In this document: piece after piece, positions 17,677 through 27,570 of the stretch
Position numbering within the stretch: the stretch's first letter is position 1
How the letters are laid out: the number at the start of each line of letters is the position of its first letter
DNA from: Gammaproteobacteria bacterium
GTDB lineage: Bacteria > Pseudomonadota > Gammaproteobacteria > VBWC01
Direction of reading: 5' to 3'
NCBI GenBank assembly: GCA_006218035.1
Contig: VBWC01000008.1
Location: forward strand, 44,323 to 108,322
Length of the DNA stretch: 64,000 bases
The notes under the pieces: model-generated
The model's input: the letters and a program-made list of their open reading frames with translations, nothing else
Database searches by the model: none
Told to the model about the DNA's origin: nothing
Translations under genes and position numbers: made by a program

Positions 17677-19575
17677 TTATATCTGCGACTCGTACCGGGT
17701 GATATCGGCGCGTTTCACGAGGCCGCTGACCACCGACCGCTGCTCCGCAGTACCCCGCGTGCGCGCCTCTGTCTCACGCAGACTGGTGCGCGCCGCGTCG
17801 TCGAGCGCGGCAAGGTCGCCGTCCTTCACCACGGTAAGCCTCAATATCGCGTAATCGCCGTTGGCCAGAGCAATGCCACGGTACAGGGCCTGGTTTGCGG
17901 CGGGCCGGCCAACGCTGAACGCGGCAGTGACAATCGCCGCATCCATCGCCGGATCGTTGTGCTTGATGAATTTGGCCTCGTTCCAGACCGCCTTATGTGC
18001 TTGCGCGACCGCCACATGATCGCTGTCATCCTGCAATTTCGCCAACAGATCGGCCCCAAACGTTCTGATTTTTCCCCGCGCCTGTTCGTTACGCAGCTGA
18101 TTGATGATCTCGTCCCTGACCTCCGCCAATGGCCGCGTTGCGGACGCCTTGCGCTCGTTTACCCGGATGACAACCACGTGATCCGGCCCTATCTCGATCG
18201 GAACGCTGTTGTTACCTTCCCGGTAGACCTCATCACTGAAGGCCGCTTCGCGCACCGTCGCATTCGAGGCAATGCCGCCACCCGTCGCATGATCGAAGAA
18301 ATTACTGGTGTTCACCTCAAGTGCGAGCGCCTGTGCCGCAACGCTCAGCGTGTCCGGATGTTCAAAGGCGGTGTTCGCGAGTATTTCTGCGCGATCAGAA
18401 AACAGCTCTTCGGCGGTGCGTCGCCGTAAATCGCTTTCAATCTGGTCACGTACCTCGTCGAAACTTCGACCACTACCGGTTTGTATGCCCGTCAGCTTGA
18501 TGATGTGAAAACCGAACGCACTCTTGACAACGTCGCTGATATCACCGGTTTTTTCGAGTGCGAAGGTCGCTTTCTCGAACGCCTTGTCCATAATACCGGC
18601 GCCGAAGAAGCCGAGATCGCCACCGTTGCCGCTCGAGCCTTTGTCCTCGGAATATTCCTCGGCCAGCTTTTCAAACGACTCGCCCGCGATCGCCCGCTGA
18701 CGCAACTTCTCGGCTTTTTGACGGGCGGCCTCGACGTCATCGCCGAATTCGATCAGCACGTGGCTGGCGCGCCGTTGCTCTTCCGCCGCGAACTCGCTGC
18801 GTCTGGTCTCGTAGGACTCGCGAACGCGATCTTCATCCACCTGAACGGATTTCATCAAATCGTCAACCGAAAGGTCTACGTAATCGACACGCGCCTGCTC
18901 AGGGACTGCATACCGCTCGTGATTGCTCGCGTAGTAACTATTGACGGCCTCCTCATCAACGGCCACGTCACCGGAAAAACGGCTTAACGGCACGGTCAGA
19001 TAACTGACTTCGCGCTGCTGATCACGCAATTGCACGACGCGGTTCAGATCCGCACCGGTAACAAACGTGGTGTCCGCGATACCGCTCATAAATTGATCGA
19101 GCAGCATCATGCGTCCGACGCGCCCTTCGAACGAAGCCGGTGTTTCTCCCTGGCTGCGCAACAATCGCTCGTACCGGGCGGGGTCAAAATTACCGTCGGT
19201 CTGCAGGTCGGGAAGACCGCGAACCTCGGCAGCGATCTGCTGGTCATTGATCCGGTAGCCGGCTTTCGTCGCCGCCTGGACCGTCACTTCCTCTTCGATC
19301 ATATTATCAAGCACTCGGCGTTTCAGCCCGAGGCTTTCAAGCATGGCCGGATCGAAGCCCGCACCCAGCGACTGTTGCAGTCTGGCGCGGGTAAGTTGAA
19401 AGGCCTGCTGATATTGCCGCACCGGTATCTGCACATCATTGACCTTGGCGACATACTGTTCGGCGTTTGGACTGATGTATTCGTTGATACCCCACAACGC
19501 GAACGGAATAACCAGCAAAATAACTATTGTCCACGCCACCCAGCCTTGTGCTTTTGTTCGAATCAGCTCAAGCAT
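17677..19575 (-). CDS. ppiD: Periplasmic folding chaperone/peptidyl-prolyl isomerase PpiD
   Basis: 632 residues. An N-terminal signal anchor (TKAQGWVAWTIVILLVIPFALWGI) is followed by a SurA_N-like chaperone domain (about 40-200), a parvulin domain (about 260-360, with ASHVLIEFG and GGDLGFFGAGIMDKAFEKA) and a long C-terminal PpiC-like region. PpiD sits at the Sec translocon and helps newly exported proteins fold. The order lon-hup-ppiD is typical for Gammaproteobacteria; here tRNA-Val and tRNA-Asp lie between hup and ppiD, separated from ppiD by a terminator. Confidence 0.93.
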   Translation of the reverse strand: MLELIRTKAQGWVAWTIVILLVIPFALWGINEYISPNAEQYVAKVNDVQIPVRQYQQAFQLTRARLQQSLGAGFDPAMLESLGLKRRVLDNMIEEEVTVQAATKAGYRINDQQIAAEVRGLPDLQTDGNFDPARYERLLRSQGETPASFEGRVGRMMLLDQFMSGIADTTFVTGADLNRVVQLRDQQREVSYLTVPLSRFSGDVAVDEEAVNSYYASNHERYAVPEQARVDYVDLSVDDLMKSVQVDEDRVRESYETRRSEFAAEEQRRASHVLIEFGDDVEAARQKAEKLRQRAIAGESFEKLAEEYSEDKGSSGNGGDLGFFGAGIMDKAFEKATFALEKTGDISDVVKSAFGFHIIKLTGIQTGSGRSFDEVRDQIESDLRRRTAEELFSDRAEILANTAFEHPDTLSVAAQALALEVNTSNFFDHATGGGIASNATVREAAFSDEVYREGNNSVPIEIGPDHVVVIRVNERKASATRPLAEVRDEIINQLRNEQARGKIRTFGADLLAKLQDDSDHVAVAQAHKAVWNEAKFIKHNDPAMDAAIVTAAFSVGRPAANQALYRGIALANGDYAILRLTVVKDGDLAALDDAARTSLRETEARTRGTAEQRSVVSGLVKRADITRYESQI

Positions 19576-19650
19576 CGTCTCTTTTCCGTTTTGTCGGTTT
19601 ACAACGAGTGATTACTACTGTAGCCAGCGATTGACGAGCGCTTGGCCCGA

Positions 19651-19688
19651 AAATTAAAAAAGGCGCACCGCTACCAGGTGCGCCTTTT
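19651..19688 (-). terminator. Rho-independent terminator after the tRNA-Val/tRNA-Asp pair
   Basis: A 12-bp stem (AAAAGGCGCACC / GGTGCGCCTTTT) with a 7-base loop is followed on the minus strand by TTTTTAATTTT. It starts ten bases past the CCA end of tRNA-Asp and isolates ppiD from the tRNA transcript. Confidence 0.92.
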
Positions 19689-19697
19689 GTCTTAGAT

Positions 19698-19774
19698 TGG
19701 CGGAGTGGACGGGACTCGAACCCGCGACCACCGGCTTGACAGGCCGGGATTCTAACCAGCTGAACTACCACTCC
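19698..19774 (-). tRNA. tRNA-Asp (GTC)
   Basis: Minus strand GGAGTGGTAGTTCAGCTGGTTAGAAT at the 5' end, anticodon loop CTGTCAA between CCGGC and GCCGG, T arm GCGGGTTCGAGTCCCGT, and an encoded CCA. All four arms pair. 77 nt. Confidence 0.96.
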
Positions 19775-19783
19775 TGCATTGAC

Positions 19784-19859
19784 TGGTGGGTGCTGAGGGG
19801 ATCGAACCCCCGACATTCGCCTTGTAAGGGCGACGCTCTCCCAGCTGAGCTAAGCACCC
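19784..19859 (-). tRNA. tRNA-Val (TAC)
   Basis: Minus strand 5' GGGTGCTTAGCTCAGCTGGGAGAGC, anticodon loop CTTACAA flanked by TCGCC and GGCGA, T arm GGGGGTTCGATCCCCT, encoded CCA. 76 nt. It lies immediately upstream of tRNA-Asp with a nine-base spacer, so they form one transcript that ends at the terminator at 19651-19688. Confidence 0.96.
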
Positions 19860-19870
19860 CAAGGAGGCCG

Positions 19871-20143
19871 TTATTTTATGGCATCCTTGAAGGCCTTACC
19901 AGCCCTAAATGCAGGCGTTTTCGATGCCCGGATCCTGATTTCTTCCCCCGTCTGCGGATTCCGCCCCTTGCGCGCGGCGCGCTTGCGGACGGTAAACGTG
20001 CCAAATCCAACCAGCGTTACCTGATCCCCTTTCTTGAGGGCCTTGGTCACTGAAGTCGTCATCGCGTCTATGGCACGCCCGGCGGCCGCCTTCGACATAT
20101 CAGTCGAGTTCGCAATCGCATCCACTAAGTCTGATTTATTCAC
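19871..20143 (-). CDS. hupB: DNA-binding protein HU, beta-type
   Basis: 90 residues, full HU length, beginning [20 protein letters not shown] and carrying the DNA-arm signature ([24 protein letters not shown]) and the C-terminal [15 protein letters not shown] is an abundant dimeric nucleoid protein that bends DNA. It follows lon, the usual gammaproteobacterial place for hupB, and has its own strong sigma-70-type promoter and a GGAG site before the ATG. tRNA-Val begins 12 bases after its stop. Confidence 0.95.
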   Translation of the reverse strand: MNKSDLVDAIANSTDMSKAAAGRAIDAMTTSVTKALKKGDQVTLVGFGTFTVRKRAARKGRNPQTGEEIRIRASKTPAFRAGKAFKDAIK

Positions 20144-20213
20144 GGGTGTTTACTCCTTACGTTGAACAACGGGGAAAGAGCAACATTTTACGGGCAGCCT
20201 TAAGGCTGAAATT

Positions 20214-20243
20214 GTTATACCAACTGCCCGAAAGCCGTGTCAA
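20214..20243 (-). promoter_or_regulatory. Sigma-70-type promoter of hupB
   Basis: Minus strand TTGACA (20238-20243) and TATAAC (20214-20219) with an 18-base spacer, about 70 bases before the hupB ATG. The -35 box lies right after the 15-bp hairpin that follows lon. Confidence 0.8.
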
Positions 20244-20279
20244 GCAATACTTTCCGGCATTATCGCCGGAAAGTATTGC
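20244..20279. repeat. 15-bp perfect hairpin between lon and hupB
   Basis: GCAATACTTTCCGGC and its exact complement surround a six-base loop. It sits between the lon stop and the hupB promoter and could end or protect the lon mRNA. No T run follows it on the minus strand, so it is not scored as a standard terminator. Confidence 0.75.
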
Positions 20280-20306
20280 GCAAAAAAACTGCGGGGGTGA
20301 TGTGTG

Positions 20307-22748
20307 TCAATGCGCGCGGATATGCGTGCGCTTCTTACGCTTGGTGGATTTTTCCTGTCCGACAACCGGCGCCGATCCTGCCTCGATCCAGGGCTCCGGC
20401 AGGCGTTGCAACGCTACCTCAAGGACTTCATCGATCCATTTAACCGGCCGAAGATCGAGGTGTTGCTTGATGTTCTTCGGAATCTCCGCGAGGTCACGCC
20501 GGTTTTCTTCGGGTATCAATACCGTATGAATACCGCCGCGATGCGCAGCAAGCAACTTCTCCTTGAGGCCACCAATAGGCAAGACCTCTCCACGCAAGGT
20601 AATTTCGCCGGTCATCGCGACGTCCGCGCGTACCGGAATACCGGTCAACGCCGACACCAGCGTGGTGCACATGCCTATGCCGGCGCTGGGGCCGTCCTTG
20701 GGTATCGCACCTTCCGGAACGTGTATGTGCACGTCACGTTTCTGGTAGAAGTCCGGCTCGATACCGAGCGAAGCGGCCCGGCTGCGTACGACGGTCATCG
20801 CCGCCTGCGCGGACTCCTGCATGACATCGCCCACCTGGCCGGTAATCATCAGCTTGCCCTTGCCGGGCAACACCGCACTTTCAATCGTCAGCAGATCGCC
20901 GCCCACTTCGGTCCAGGCGAGGCCGGTCACCTGGCCGATCTGGTCACGCTCTTCGGCGCGACCGAAGCGGAAGCGTTTGACGCCAAGATACTTCTCCAGA
21001 TTCCGGCAGGTCACGGTGACCATCTTCGTCGTCGGCACGAGCAACACACGCTTCACAACCTTGCGGCAGATCTTGGAAATCTCGCGTTCAAGATTCCGCA
21101 CACCAGCTTCGCGCGTGTAGTAACGGATGATGCCGCGCAGGGCGCCCTCGGTCACACTGATTTCCGATTCCTTCAACCCGTTGGTGGTTATCTGCTTCGG
21201 CACCAGGTAGCGCGCCGCGATATTCATTTTTTCGTCCTCGGTGTAACCGGGGATGCGGATCACTTCCATACGATCGAGCAACGGCGCCGGAATACCGCTC
21301 AACGTATTCGCAGTACAAACGAACATGACGTCCGAGAGATCATAATCGACCTCAAGATAGTGATCGGCGAAGGTATTGTTCTGCTCGGGATCCAGCACTT
21401 CCAGCAACGCGGACGACGGATCGCCGCGGAAATCCATCGACATCTTGTCGACTTCATCGAGCAGGAACAGCGGGTTCCTCACTTTTATCTTGGCCAGGTT
21501 CTGCACGATCTTGCCGGGCATCGAACCGATATAGGTGCGGCGGTGACCGCGTATCTCGGCCTCGTCACGCACACCGCCCAGCGACATGCGCACAAATTTC
21601 CGGTTGGTCGAGCGCGCAATCGAGCGCCCCAGCGAGGTCTTGCCGACACCGGGAGGTCCGACCAGGCAAAGCACCGGGCCCTTCAACTTGCTGACACGCT
21701 GCTGCACGGCAAGAAACTCAAGTATCCGTTCCTTAACCTTCTCCAGGCCGTAGTGATCAGCCTCGAGTATCTCTTCCGCTTCGCCCAGATCGCGGAAAAT
21801 CTTGGTGCGCGCCTTCCACGGCACGGTAACCATCCAGTCGATGTAGTTGCGCACGACCGTCGCTTCGGCTGACATCGGCGACATCATCTTCAGCTTGTTC
21901 AGCTCGGCCGTCGCTTTTTCCTTGGCCTCCTTGGGCATACCGGCCTTTTCGATCTTGCGCGCCAGCTCCTCGGTTTCATTGGGCACTTCGTCCATTTCAC
22001 CGAGTTCTTTCTGAATGGCTTTCATCTGCTCATTCAGGAAGTATTCGCGCTGGCTCTTCTCCATCTGGCGCTTGACGCGGCCGCGAATGCGCTTTTCAAC
22101 CTGCAACAGGTCTATTTCGGATTCGATGATCGCCATCAGCCGTTCGAGACGCGCCCGCGCGTCTTCCATCTCAAGCAACGCCTGCTTTTCATCGATCTTC
22201 AGCGACATATGCGCCGCCACAGTATCGGCCAGGCGGCCTGGGTCATCGATACTGGCGAGCGACGACAGAATTTCTGGCGGGACTTTGTTGTTGAGTTTTA
22301 CGTATTGATCGAACTGATTGAGTATCGAACGTGCCAGCACCTCGGCCTCACGCTCGGACAGTTCGGTGGACTTCAGAGGCTCCACTTCCGCCGAGAAATA
22401 TCCCGAGTCCTCCGTAATGAAAGTCTTGATGCGACCGCGCTCGGTACCCTCCACCAGTACCTTGACGGTACCGTCGGGAAGTTTCAGAAGCTGCAGGATG
22501 CTGGAAACCGTGCCCACACGGTAGAGATCGCTTTCGCCCGGATCATCAATCGCCGCATCCTTCTGCGCGATCAGAAAGATCTGCTTCTTGGCTTCCATCG
22601 CCGCCTCGAGCGCACGAATCGACTTTTCACGCCCGACAAAAAGCGGTATCACCATATGGGGATAGACGACGACGTCGCGCAGCGGCAGGACCGGTATGTT
22701 CGCGAGCTGTTCTTCCGGAGTTTGGGCTGTGTCCTTCGCTTTGGCCAT
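20307..22748 (-). CDS. lon: ATP-dependent Lon protease
   Basis: 813 residues from the ATG at 22748 ([25 protein letters not shown]); the track's 41 extra residues do not resemble Lon. An N-terminal substrate domain (about 15-210) is followed by the coiled linker, an AAA+ module with Walker [10 protein letters not shown] (about 360) and the protease domain with catalytic Ser in [11 protein letters not shown] and Lys in [10 protein letters not shown]. It degrades misfolded and regulatory proteins in the cytoplasm. It ends in an [10 protein letters not shown] basic tail. It follows clpX with a gap of about 220 bases. Confidence 0.96.
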   Translation of the reverse strand: MAKAKDTAQTPEEQLANIPVLPLRDVVVYPHMVIPLFVGREKSIRALEAAMEAKKQIFLIAQKDAAIDDPGESDLYRVGTVSSILQLLKLPDGTVKVLVEGTERGRIKTFITEDSGYFSAEVEPLKSTELSEREAEVLARSILNQFDQYVKLNNKVPPEILSSLASIDDPGRLADTVAAHMSLKIDEKQALLEMEDARARLERLMAIIESEIDLLQVEKRIRGRVKRQMEKSQREYFLNEQMKAIQKELGEMDEVPNETEELARKIEKAGMPKEAKEKATAELNKLKMMSPMSAEATVVRNYIDWMVTVPWKARTKIFRDLGEAEEILEADHYGLEKVKERILEFLAVQQRVSKLKGPVLCLVGPPGVGKTSLGRSIARSTNRKFVRMSLGGVRDEAEIRGHRRTYIGSMPGKIVQNLAKIKVRNPLFLLDEVDKMSMDFRGDPSSALLEVLDPEQNNTFADHYLEVDYDLSDVMFVCTANTLSGIPAPLLDRMEVIRIPGYTEDEKMNIAARYLVPKQITTNGLKESEISVTEGALRGIIRYYTREAGVRNLEREISKICRKVVKRVLLVPTTKMVTVTCRNLEKYLGVKRFRFGRAEERDQIGQVTGLAWTEVGGDLLTIESAVLPGKGKLMITGQVGDVMQESAQAAMTVVRSRAASLGIEPDFYQKRDVHIHVPEGAIPKDGPSAGIGMCTTLVSALTGIPVRADVAMTGEITLRGEVLPIGGLKEKLLAAHRGGIHTVLIPEENRRDLAEIPKNIKQHLDLRPVKWIDEVLEVALQRLPEPWIEAGSAPVVGQEKSTKRKKRTHIRAH

Positions 22749-22967
22749 ATGCTGTTTACCTCTGGTTAAATGCCCGTGCGGCTCACTTTCGTGCCTCACC
22801 GACGCCAATGCTCGTTGAGTCATGACGACTGCGGCGCAGTGGCCGGTGTCAAGATCCCTACATGGAGTCACCTTTCCGGTATTTCAAGCAGGTTTTGTGC
22901 CAGCCTCCCCTGCTACCGAGCCTGGCTGTCGCCGGGCAGTGACCCGCGGCGGGACATGGGCTCTCGC

Positions 22968-24251
22968 TCAGTCAGTATGCGCGACCAGCAGCTGATTTTC
23001 GCTGCTTTCAAAAATCAGCAGCGGCTTGGAATCCTCTGCGATAACCGATTCGTCGATGACAACCTTGGAAACGTCGTCCATCGATGGCAGATCGTACATG
23101 GTGTCGAGCAAAACGTGCTCGAGTATGGAGCGCAAACCACGCGCACCTGTTTTGCGCTCCATCGCCTTGAGGGCGACCGCACGCAAGGCGTCGTCGCGAA
23201 ATTCGAGCTCGCACCCTTCCATCTCGAACAGTCGCGTGTACTGTTTCGTGATGGCGTTCTTCGGCTCGGTGAGAATCTGCATCAATGCCTCTTCATCCAG
23301 CTCCTCCAGCGTCGCCACTACCGGGAGCCGCCCGACAAATTCCGGAATAAGACCGTATTTGATCAAGTCCTCGGGCTCGACCGAGTGGATAACTTCGCTG
23401 AGGCTGCGTTTGTCATCCTTGCTGCGTACCTCGGCCGCAAAACCGATGCCGCCCTTTTCGGTACGCGCGCTGATAATTTTTTCGAGGCCCGCGAACGCGC
23501 CGCCGCAGATAAACAGGATATTCGAGGTATTGACCTGCAGAAATTCCTGCTGCGGATGCTTGCGACCGCCCTGTGGCGGAACCGAGGCGATAGTGCCCTC
23601 GATCAGCTTGAGCAGCGCCTGCTGCACACCCTCGCCCGAGACATCGCGCGTAATCGACGGGTTGTCCGATTTGCGCGAAATCTTATCGATTTCGTCGATG
23701 TAAACAATGCCCGTCTGGGCCTTCTCGACATCGTAGTCACATTTCTGCAACAGCTTCTGGATAATGTTTTCGACATCCTCACCGACATAGCCGGCCTCGG
23801 TCAACGTCGTAGCGTCGGCAATCGTGAACGGCACGTTCAACAAGCGCGCGAGCGTCTCGGCCAATAAAGTTTTACCGCAACCGGTAGGACCGATCAGCAG
23901 AATGTTGCTTTTCGCGAGCTCGACATCATCTTTCTTGTTGCTGGCGTCAAGCCGCTTATAGTGATTGTACACCGCTACCGACAGCACCTTTTTGGCATGC
24001 GACTGGCCGACTACGTACTCATTAAGAATGTTATATATCTCATGCGGAGTTGGCAGCTTGCCTTTTCCGGTAACGCCTTTCTCCTGCACTTCTTCACGGA
24101 TGATGTCATTACAGAGTTCCACGCACTCATCGCACACGAACACTGACGGCCCGGCAATGAGTTTACGAACCTCATGCTGGCTTTTGCCGCAAAACGAGCA
24201 ATACAACAGCTTGTCGCCGTCATCGCCTTTGTTGTGTTTGTCGTCGCTCAT
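22968..24251 (-). CDS. clpX: ClpXP protease ATPase subunit ClpX
   Basis: 427 residues. The N-terminal zinc-binding domain has four cysteines in CSFCGKS and CDECVELC. The AAA+ domain has Walker [13 protein letters not shown], Walker [10 protein letters not shown], and the ClpP-binding loop in the expected place. ClpX unfolds tagged substrates and feeds them to ClpP. It lies 83 bases after clpP; that gap contains a weak TTTACA-16-TAAAGT promoter candidate, so clpX may have some transcription of its own. Confidence 0.96.
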   Translation of the reverse strand: MSDDKHNKGDDGDKLLYCSFCGKSQHEVRKLIAGPSVFVCDECVELCNDIIREEVQEKGVTGKGKLPTPHEIYNILNEYVVGQSHAKKVLSVAVYNHYKRLDASNKKDDVELAKSNILLIGPTGCGKTLLAETLARLLNVPFTIADATTLTEAGYVGEDVENIIQKLLQKCDYDVEKAQTGIVYIDEIDKISRKSDNPSITRDVSGEGVQQALLKLIEGTIASVPPQGGRKHPQQEFLQVNTSNILFICGGAFAGLEKIISARTEKGGIGFAAEVRSKDDKRSLSEVIHSVEPEDLIKYGLIPEFVGRLPVVATLEELDEEALMQILTEPKNAITKQYTRLFEMEGCELEFRDDALRAVALKAMERKTGARGLRSILEHVLLDTMYDLPSMDDVSKVVIDESVIAEDSKPLLIFESSENQLLVAHTD

Positions 24252-24334
24252 AACCGGTCCCGCTCTGCTAGTGTAGACACTGATACTTTAAACGAGTTCG
24301 CCAGGCTGTAAACACGTCAATCGCGTTGTCGGCT

Positions 24335-24997
24335 TCAATCTTTCTCGACCCCGGCCTCGACACTGGCCACTTTACGCCGTTCCAGCACCGAATCGACAAG
24401 CCCGTATTCCACTCCTTCCTCGGCGCTCATGAAGCGGTCACGATCGGTATCCACCCTTACCTTCTTTAGCGGCTGACCCGTGTGTTTCGTGAGAACCTCA
24501 TTGAGGCGGTCACGCACACGCAGAATTTCCTTCGCATGGATATCGATATCCGTCGCCTGGCCCTGGAATCCCCCCAGTGGCTGGTGAATCATGAGGCGGG
24601 AATGCGGCAGACAATAGCGCTTTCCGGCAGCGCCGCCCGCCAGCAACAACGCCCCCATGCTCGCGGCCTGCCCGATACACATCGTGCTAACGTCGGGCTG
24701 AATAAACTGCATCGTATCGTATATCGCCATACCGGCCGTCACGGCGCCGCCCGGTGAGTTGATATACAAATGAACGTCCTTGTCTGGATTCTCGGACTCC
24801 AGAAACAGCAGCTGTGCGACAACCAGATTTGCCATATGGTCTTCAACAGGTCCAACCAGAAAAATGACCCGCTCTTTAAGCAGACGGGAATATATGTCAT
24901 ATGCCCGTTCGCCCCGGGCGGACTGCTCGACGACCATCGGCACCAGATTAAGGCCGATAGGCCGGGGTACCGAACCACTCAATATCGTTTTAGTCAC
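24335..24997 (-). CDS. clpP: ATP-dependent Clp protease proteolytic subunit
   Basis: 220 residues from a GTG at 24997 (VTKTILSGS...), preferred because GGAAGG lies seven bases before it; the track uses a TTG ten codons earlier. The catalytic triad is visible as Ser in [11 protein letters not shown], His in [10 protein letters not shown] and Asp in DTDRDRFMS. Fourteen subunits form the ClpP barrel used by ClpX. The N-terminal extension before LVPMVVEQ is slightly longer than in E. coli and would be processed or disordered. It forms the tig-clpP-clpX-lon run. Confidence 0.94.
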   Translation of the reverse strand: MTKTILSGSVPRPIGLNLVPMVVEQSARGERAYDIYSRLLKERVIFLVGPVEDHMANLVVAQLLFLESENPDKDVHLYINSPGGAVTAGMAIYDTMQFIQPDVSTMCIGQAASMGALLLAGGAAGKRYCLPHSRLMIHQPLGGFQGQATDIDIHAKEILRVRDRLNEVLTKHTGQPLKKVRVDTDRDRFMSAEEGVEYGLVDSVLERRKVASVEAGVEKD

Positions 24998-25100
24998 GCG
25001 TATACCTTCCGTAGTTGTATCCAGCAAATTTTAAGCCATCGGCGGCCATCGTGTAAGACATGCGGATTTTCAACTAACCGTAAACCGTGTTCACCCGCCG

Positions 25101-25120
25101 CCGCGGCCTACTGGCCGCGG
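25101..25120. repeat. Short GC-rich hairpin between tig and clpP
   Basis: CCGCGGCC TACT GGCCGCGG forms an 8-bp perfect stem in the roughly 320-base tig-clpP gap. It lacks a T run. The rest of this gap shows no gene; a clpP promoter should lie here but none is clear. Confidence 0.45.
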
Positions 25121-25318
25121 GACCGCCGTCAAGCGCCCGAATGCGCCCACGCTGGTATTTCCGCGCCACCATACCATAACACCCTGAAATTTGTCAGAAG
25201 TTCCGGAAATCCAAACACGTCGAGACCGCCCGGTGGTAAAAAGCGAAGGCACGACAGCGAGATGCTCCGCCGTCACATTGTTGACGATGCCAGCCGCGCG
25301 GCCGGCACGCGACGAGTT

Positions 25319-26647
25319 TTAAGACGCCTGCTCGTTGAGGATCGACTGACGTCGCTTGATCAACCCGGCAAACGTCGTGGGCTGATCGTTGACCGTCACA
25401 CGCGCCAGAATCCAGTCCACAAGCTGCTGTTCTAGTGTGACAGCCTCCATATCGGCCAGACGCTTGCGATCGGCGTAATACCATTTAACGACTTCTTCCG
25501 GATTGTCGTAACTTTGCGCGAACGACTCGACGGCGGCTCGCAACGCCTCCGGCGTCACCTTGATGTTGTTCTGGCGCATGGTTTCCGCGAGGATCAGGCG
25601 CAATCCCACGGTCCGTCTGGCACGGACCTCGACTGTCTCGCGCGGGATATTGAGTTTGGCCGCCCTGGCCGGATCAATGCCCATCCGCCCGAAGAAACGT
25701 GCCAGTATCTCGTTGGTCTCCTGATCGACGAGCGCCTGCGGGACTTCCACCGCGTTCGCCTTCGCCAGGGCATCCATAACTTGCGCGCGCACGGCGGTCT
25801 TGATCGCGTCCCGCTGCTCATGCGCCATACTCTTTTTCATCTCCTCGCGCATCGTGTCCACATTGCCATCGGCGACGCCAAACGTTTTCGCGAACTCCTC
25901 GTCGATCTCGGGCAAGCGCGCGGCTTCCACCGTCCTGACGGTCACTTTGAACTGCACCGGCTGACCCGCCAGCGCAACGACGTGATAATCCGCCGGAAAC
26001 GTCAGATCGAGCGTTAACGCATCGCCCGCCGCGGCTCCGGTCAACCGATCCTCAAACCCGGGGATCATGGCGCCGGACCCCAGCACCAACTGATAATTCT
26101 CGGCAGTGTTGCCGGCAAACGGCTCGCCCGACATATTGCCGACGAAATCGATGGTGACACGGTCGGCATCGGCGGCGGTACGATCCACCGCAGCCCAGGT
26201 CGCGCGCTGGCGGCGCATCTTCTCGAGCATCTCGTCGACATCCTGCTCGGTGATATCCGCCGTCGGGCGGGAAATCGTTATCCCTTCCAGTGACACGCTG
26301 TTAATCGTCGGGTAGACCTCGAACGTCGCCGTATACGCCAACGGCTTGCCCGGCTCGATCTTCACCTCACCGATCTTCGGCGTGCCGGCGGGACGCAGGC
26401 TTTCCTGGACCACGGCCTCGGAGAAACTGGATTGCACCACATCGCTGACGACGTCGTCGCGCACCTGGGGGCCATATTTGCGTTCAATCACTTTCAGCGG
26501 CGTCTTGCCGGGCCGGAAGCCCGCCACGCGCGCGGTACGCACCATGGATTTCAATCGGGCCTGGATCTCGCTTTCGATACGCTCCGCCGGAATCTCCACC
26601 GTCATGCGGCGCTCGAGGCCTTGCGTGGTAGTCACAGACACTTGCAT
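25319..26647 (-). CDS. tig: Trigger factor, ribosome-associated chaperone
   Basis: 442 residues from the ATG at 26647 (MQVSVTTTQGLERRMTVEIP), with GAGGAACT upstream; the track's 16 extra residues are not part of the family. The ribosome-binding domain has GFRPGKTPLKVIERKYG (about 44-60), the FKBP-type isomerase domain contains DRVTIDFVG and GAMIPGFEDRLTGA (about 155-240), and the C-terminal chaperone domain follows. It meets nascent chains at the ribosome exit. It is likely read from the tRNA-Leu promoter or its own. Confidence 0.95.
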   Translation of the reverse strand: MQVSVTTTQGLERRMTVEIPAERIESEIQARLKSMVRTARVAGFRPGKTPLKVIERKYGPQVRDDVVSDVVQSSFSEAVVQESLRPAGTPKIGEVKIEPGKPLAYTATFEVYPTINSVSLEGITISRPTADITEQDVDEMLEKMRRQRATWAAVDRTAADADRVTIDFVGNMSGEPFAGNTAENYQLVLGSGAMIPGFEDRLTGAAAGDALTLDLTFPADYHVVALAGQPVQFKVTVRTVEAARLPEIDEEFAKTFGVADGNVDTMREEMKKSMAHEQRDAIKTAVRAQVMDALAKANAVEVPQALVDQETNEILARFFGRMGIDPARAAKLNIPRETVEVRARRTVGLRLILAETMRQNNIKVTPEALRAAVESFAQSYDNPEEVVKWYYADRKRLADMEAVTLEQQLVDWILARVTVNDQPTTFAGLIKRRQSILNEQAS

Positions 26648-26730
26648 TTCAGTTCCTCTGAGGCATGTCATGCATGCCACGATATTGTTAAGCAATAACT
26701 ATCTGGCTCACGTCGATGTTCCTGCCAAGC

Positions 26731-26815
26731 TGGTGCGAAAGGAGAGACTCGAACTCTCACGGGTTTCCCCACTGGCACCTAAAGCCAGCGCGTCTACCAA
26801 TTTCGCCACTTTCGC
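26731..26815 (-). tRNA. tRNA-Leu (TAG)
   Basis: 85 nt class II tRNA. Minus strand 5' GCGAAAGTGGCGAAATTGGTAGAC, anticodon stem CTGGC/GCCAG with TAG, a variable arm around GGGGAAACCCG, T arm GAGAGTTCGAGTCTCTC and encoded CCA. Confidence 0.95.
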
Positions 26816-26830
26816 TGCTATCAACCGCCA

Positions 26831-26836
26831 ATTATA
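26831..26836 (-). promoter_or_regulatory. -10 box (TATAAT) upstream of tRNA-Leu
   Basis: A perfect TATAAT on the minus strand lies 15 bases before the tRNA-Leu 5' end. The -35 region is GC-rich and not convincing (CGGGTG at 17 bases). Since the preceding tRNA run ends in a terminator, a promoter here for tRNA-Leu and possibly tig makes sense. Confidence 0.5.
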
Positions 26837-26965
26837 CCGGACCCGGCCGGACGCACCCGTCCTTTACACCGACATCCGGAAGTGGCGCACGCACTGGGGC
26901 TATTCACACGATCCGTCATGCGTCGCTGAGAAATCCATGGCAGGATTTTTCAACGTTTCCCAAAC

Positions 26966-26996
26966 AAAAAAAAGGGCCAATGCGCGCGCAGGCCCT
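26966..26996 (-). terminator. Terminator after tRNA-Lys
   Basis: Minus strand AGGGCC TGCGC GCGCATT GGCCCT followed by a run of eight T. It separates the Pro-Arg-His-Lys tRNA transcript from tRNA-Leu and tig. Confidence 0.75.
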
Positions 26997-27004
26997 GATG
27001 ATTG

Positions 27005-27080
<76 letters not shown>

Positions 27081-27137
27081 GTTCTTAACTTATATAGTGA
27101 CCCGCATCCTTACGGACGGGCTCACCCACCTGCAAAA

Positions 27138-27213
27138 TGGGGTGGACGACGGGGCTTGAACCCGCGACAACCGGAATCACAATCCGGGACTCTACCGACT
27201 GAGCTACGTCCAC
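27138..27213 (-). tRNA. tRNA-His (GTG)
   Basis: Minus strand GTGGACGTAGCTCAGTCGGTAGAG, anticodon loop TTGTGAT flanked by CCGGA/TCCGG, T arm GCGGGTTCAAGCCCCGT, encoded CCA. A G precedes the acceptor stem and can pair with C73, as expected for the histidine G-1. Confidence 0.95.
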
Positions 27214-27258
27214 CGTTGACAAATCGTTGTTCCGACTCCCCTACCCCGGGTGGCAGAT

Positions 27259-27336
27259 TGGCGCGCCCGGCAGGACTCGAACCTGCTACCCTCGGCTTAG
27301 AAGGCCGATGCTCTATCTCGACCTCGCCTCCGGTGC
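27259..27336 (-). tRNA. tRNA-Arg (TCT) with an abnormal 5' half; possibly a tRNA pseudogene
   Basis: The 3' two thirds are canonical: anticodon arm TCGGC-CTTCTAA-GCCGA with TCT, T arm GCAGGTTCGAGTCCTGC, acceptor strand CGGGCGC, discriminator G and CCA. The 5' part is not. Where GCGCCCGTAGCTCAGCTGGATAGAGC would be expected, the minus strand reads GCACCGGAGGCGAGGTCGAG then ATAGAGC. The acceptor pairs at only five of seven positions, T8 is missing and the D stem (GCTC/GAGC) cannot form. The conserved sequence resumes exactly at the 3' side of the D arm. It lies between intact tRNA-Pro and tRNA-His genes. Confidence 0.6.
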
Positions 27337-27338
27337 GT

Positions 27339-27415
27339 TGGTCGGGGTAGAGGGATTCGAACCCCCGACATCCAGCTCCCAAAGCTGGCGCGCTACCAGA
27401 CTGCGCTATACCCCG
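27339..27415 (-). tRNA. tRNA-Pro (TGG)
   Basis: Minus strand 5' CGGGGTATAGCGCAGTCTGGTAGC, anticodon loop TTTGGGA with TGG between CCAGC and GCTGG, T arm GGGGGTTCGAATCCCTC, encoded CCA. 77 nt, first tRNA of the Pro-Arg-His-Lys run. Confidence 0.95.
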
Positions 27416-27505
27416 ACGATGCAAAATCACCAGCACCACAGGCACTTGTCTCGCACGCTGCTGTCCCGCGCGTCGCGGCTGATGCCCCGAGGAACGAGGC
27501 TGGCG

Positions 27506-27535
27506 ATGATACGCGGCGCCTCATCCCCGCGTCAA
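27506..27535 (-). promoter_or_regulatory. Possible promoter of the tRNA-Pro-Arg-His-Lys run
   Basis: TTGACG (27530-27535) and TATCAT (27506-27511) on the minus strand with an 18-base spacer, about 90 bases before tRNA-Pro. It lies between the MFS gene stop and the tRNAs, where such a promoter is needed. Confidence 0.45.
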
Positions 27536-27570
27536 ATCCGGACGACACCAATTAGAAGGGAGGCCACGCT

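Noticed and set aside
19568-19816. ORFs across the tRNA genes
   Set aside because: They only read through tRNA-Asp and tRNA-Val; the tRNA structures are complete.
20244-20279. Rho-independent terminator of lon
   Set aside because: The stem is perfect, but no T run follows on the minus strand, so it is listed only as a hairpin.
20304-21872. 522-residue plus-strand ORF opposite lon
   Set aside because: Shadow of lon, with no family features.
22749-25100. Sigma-32 heat-shock promoters for lon and clpP
   Set aside because: GTTGAAA and CTTGACA boxes occur upstream, but no acceptable CCCCAT-like partner lies at the right distance.
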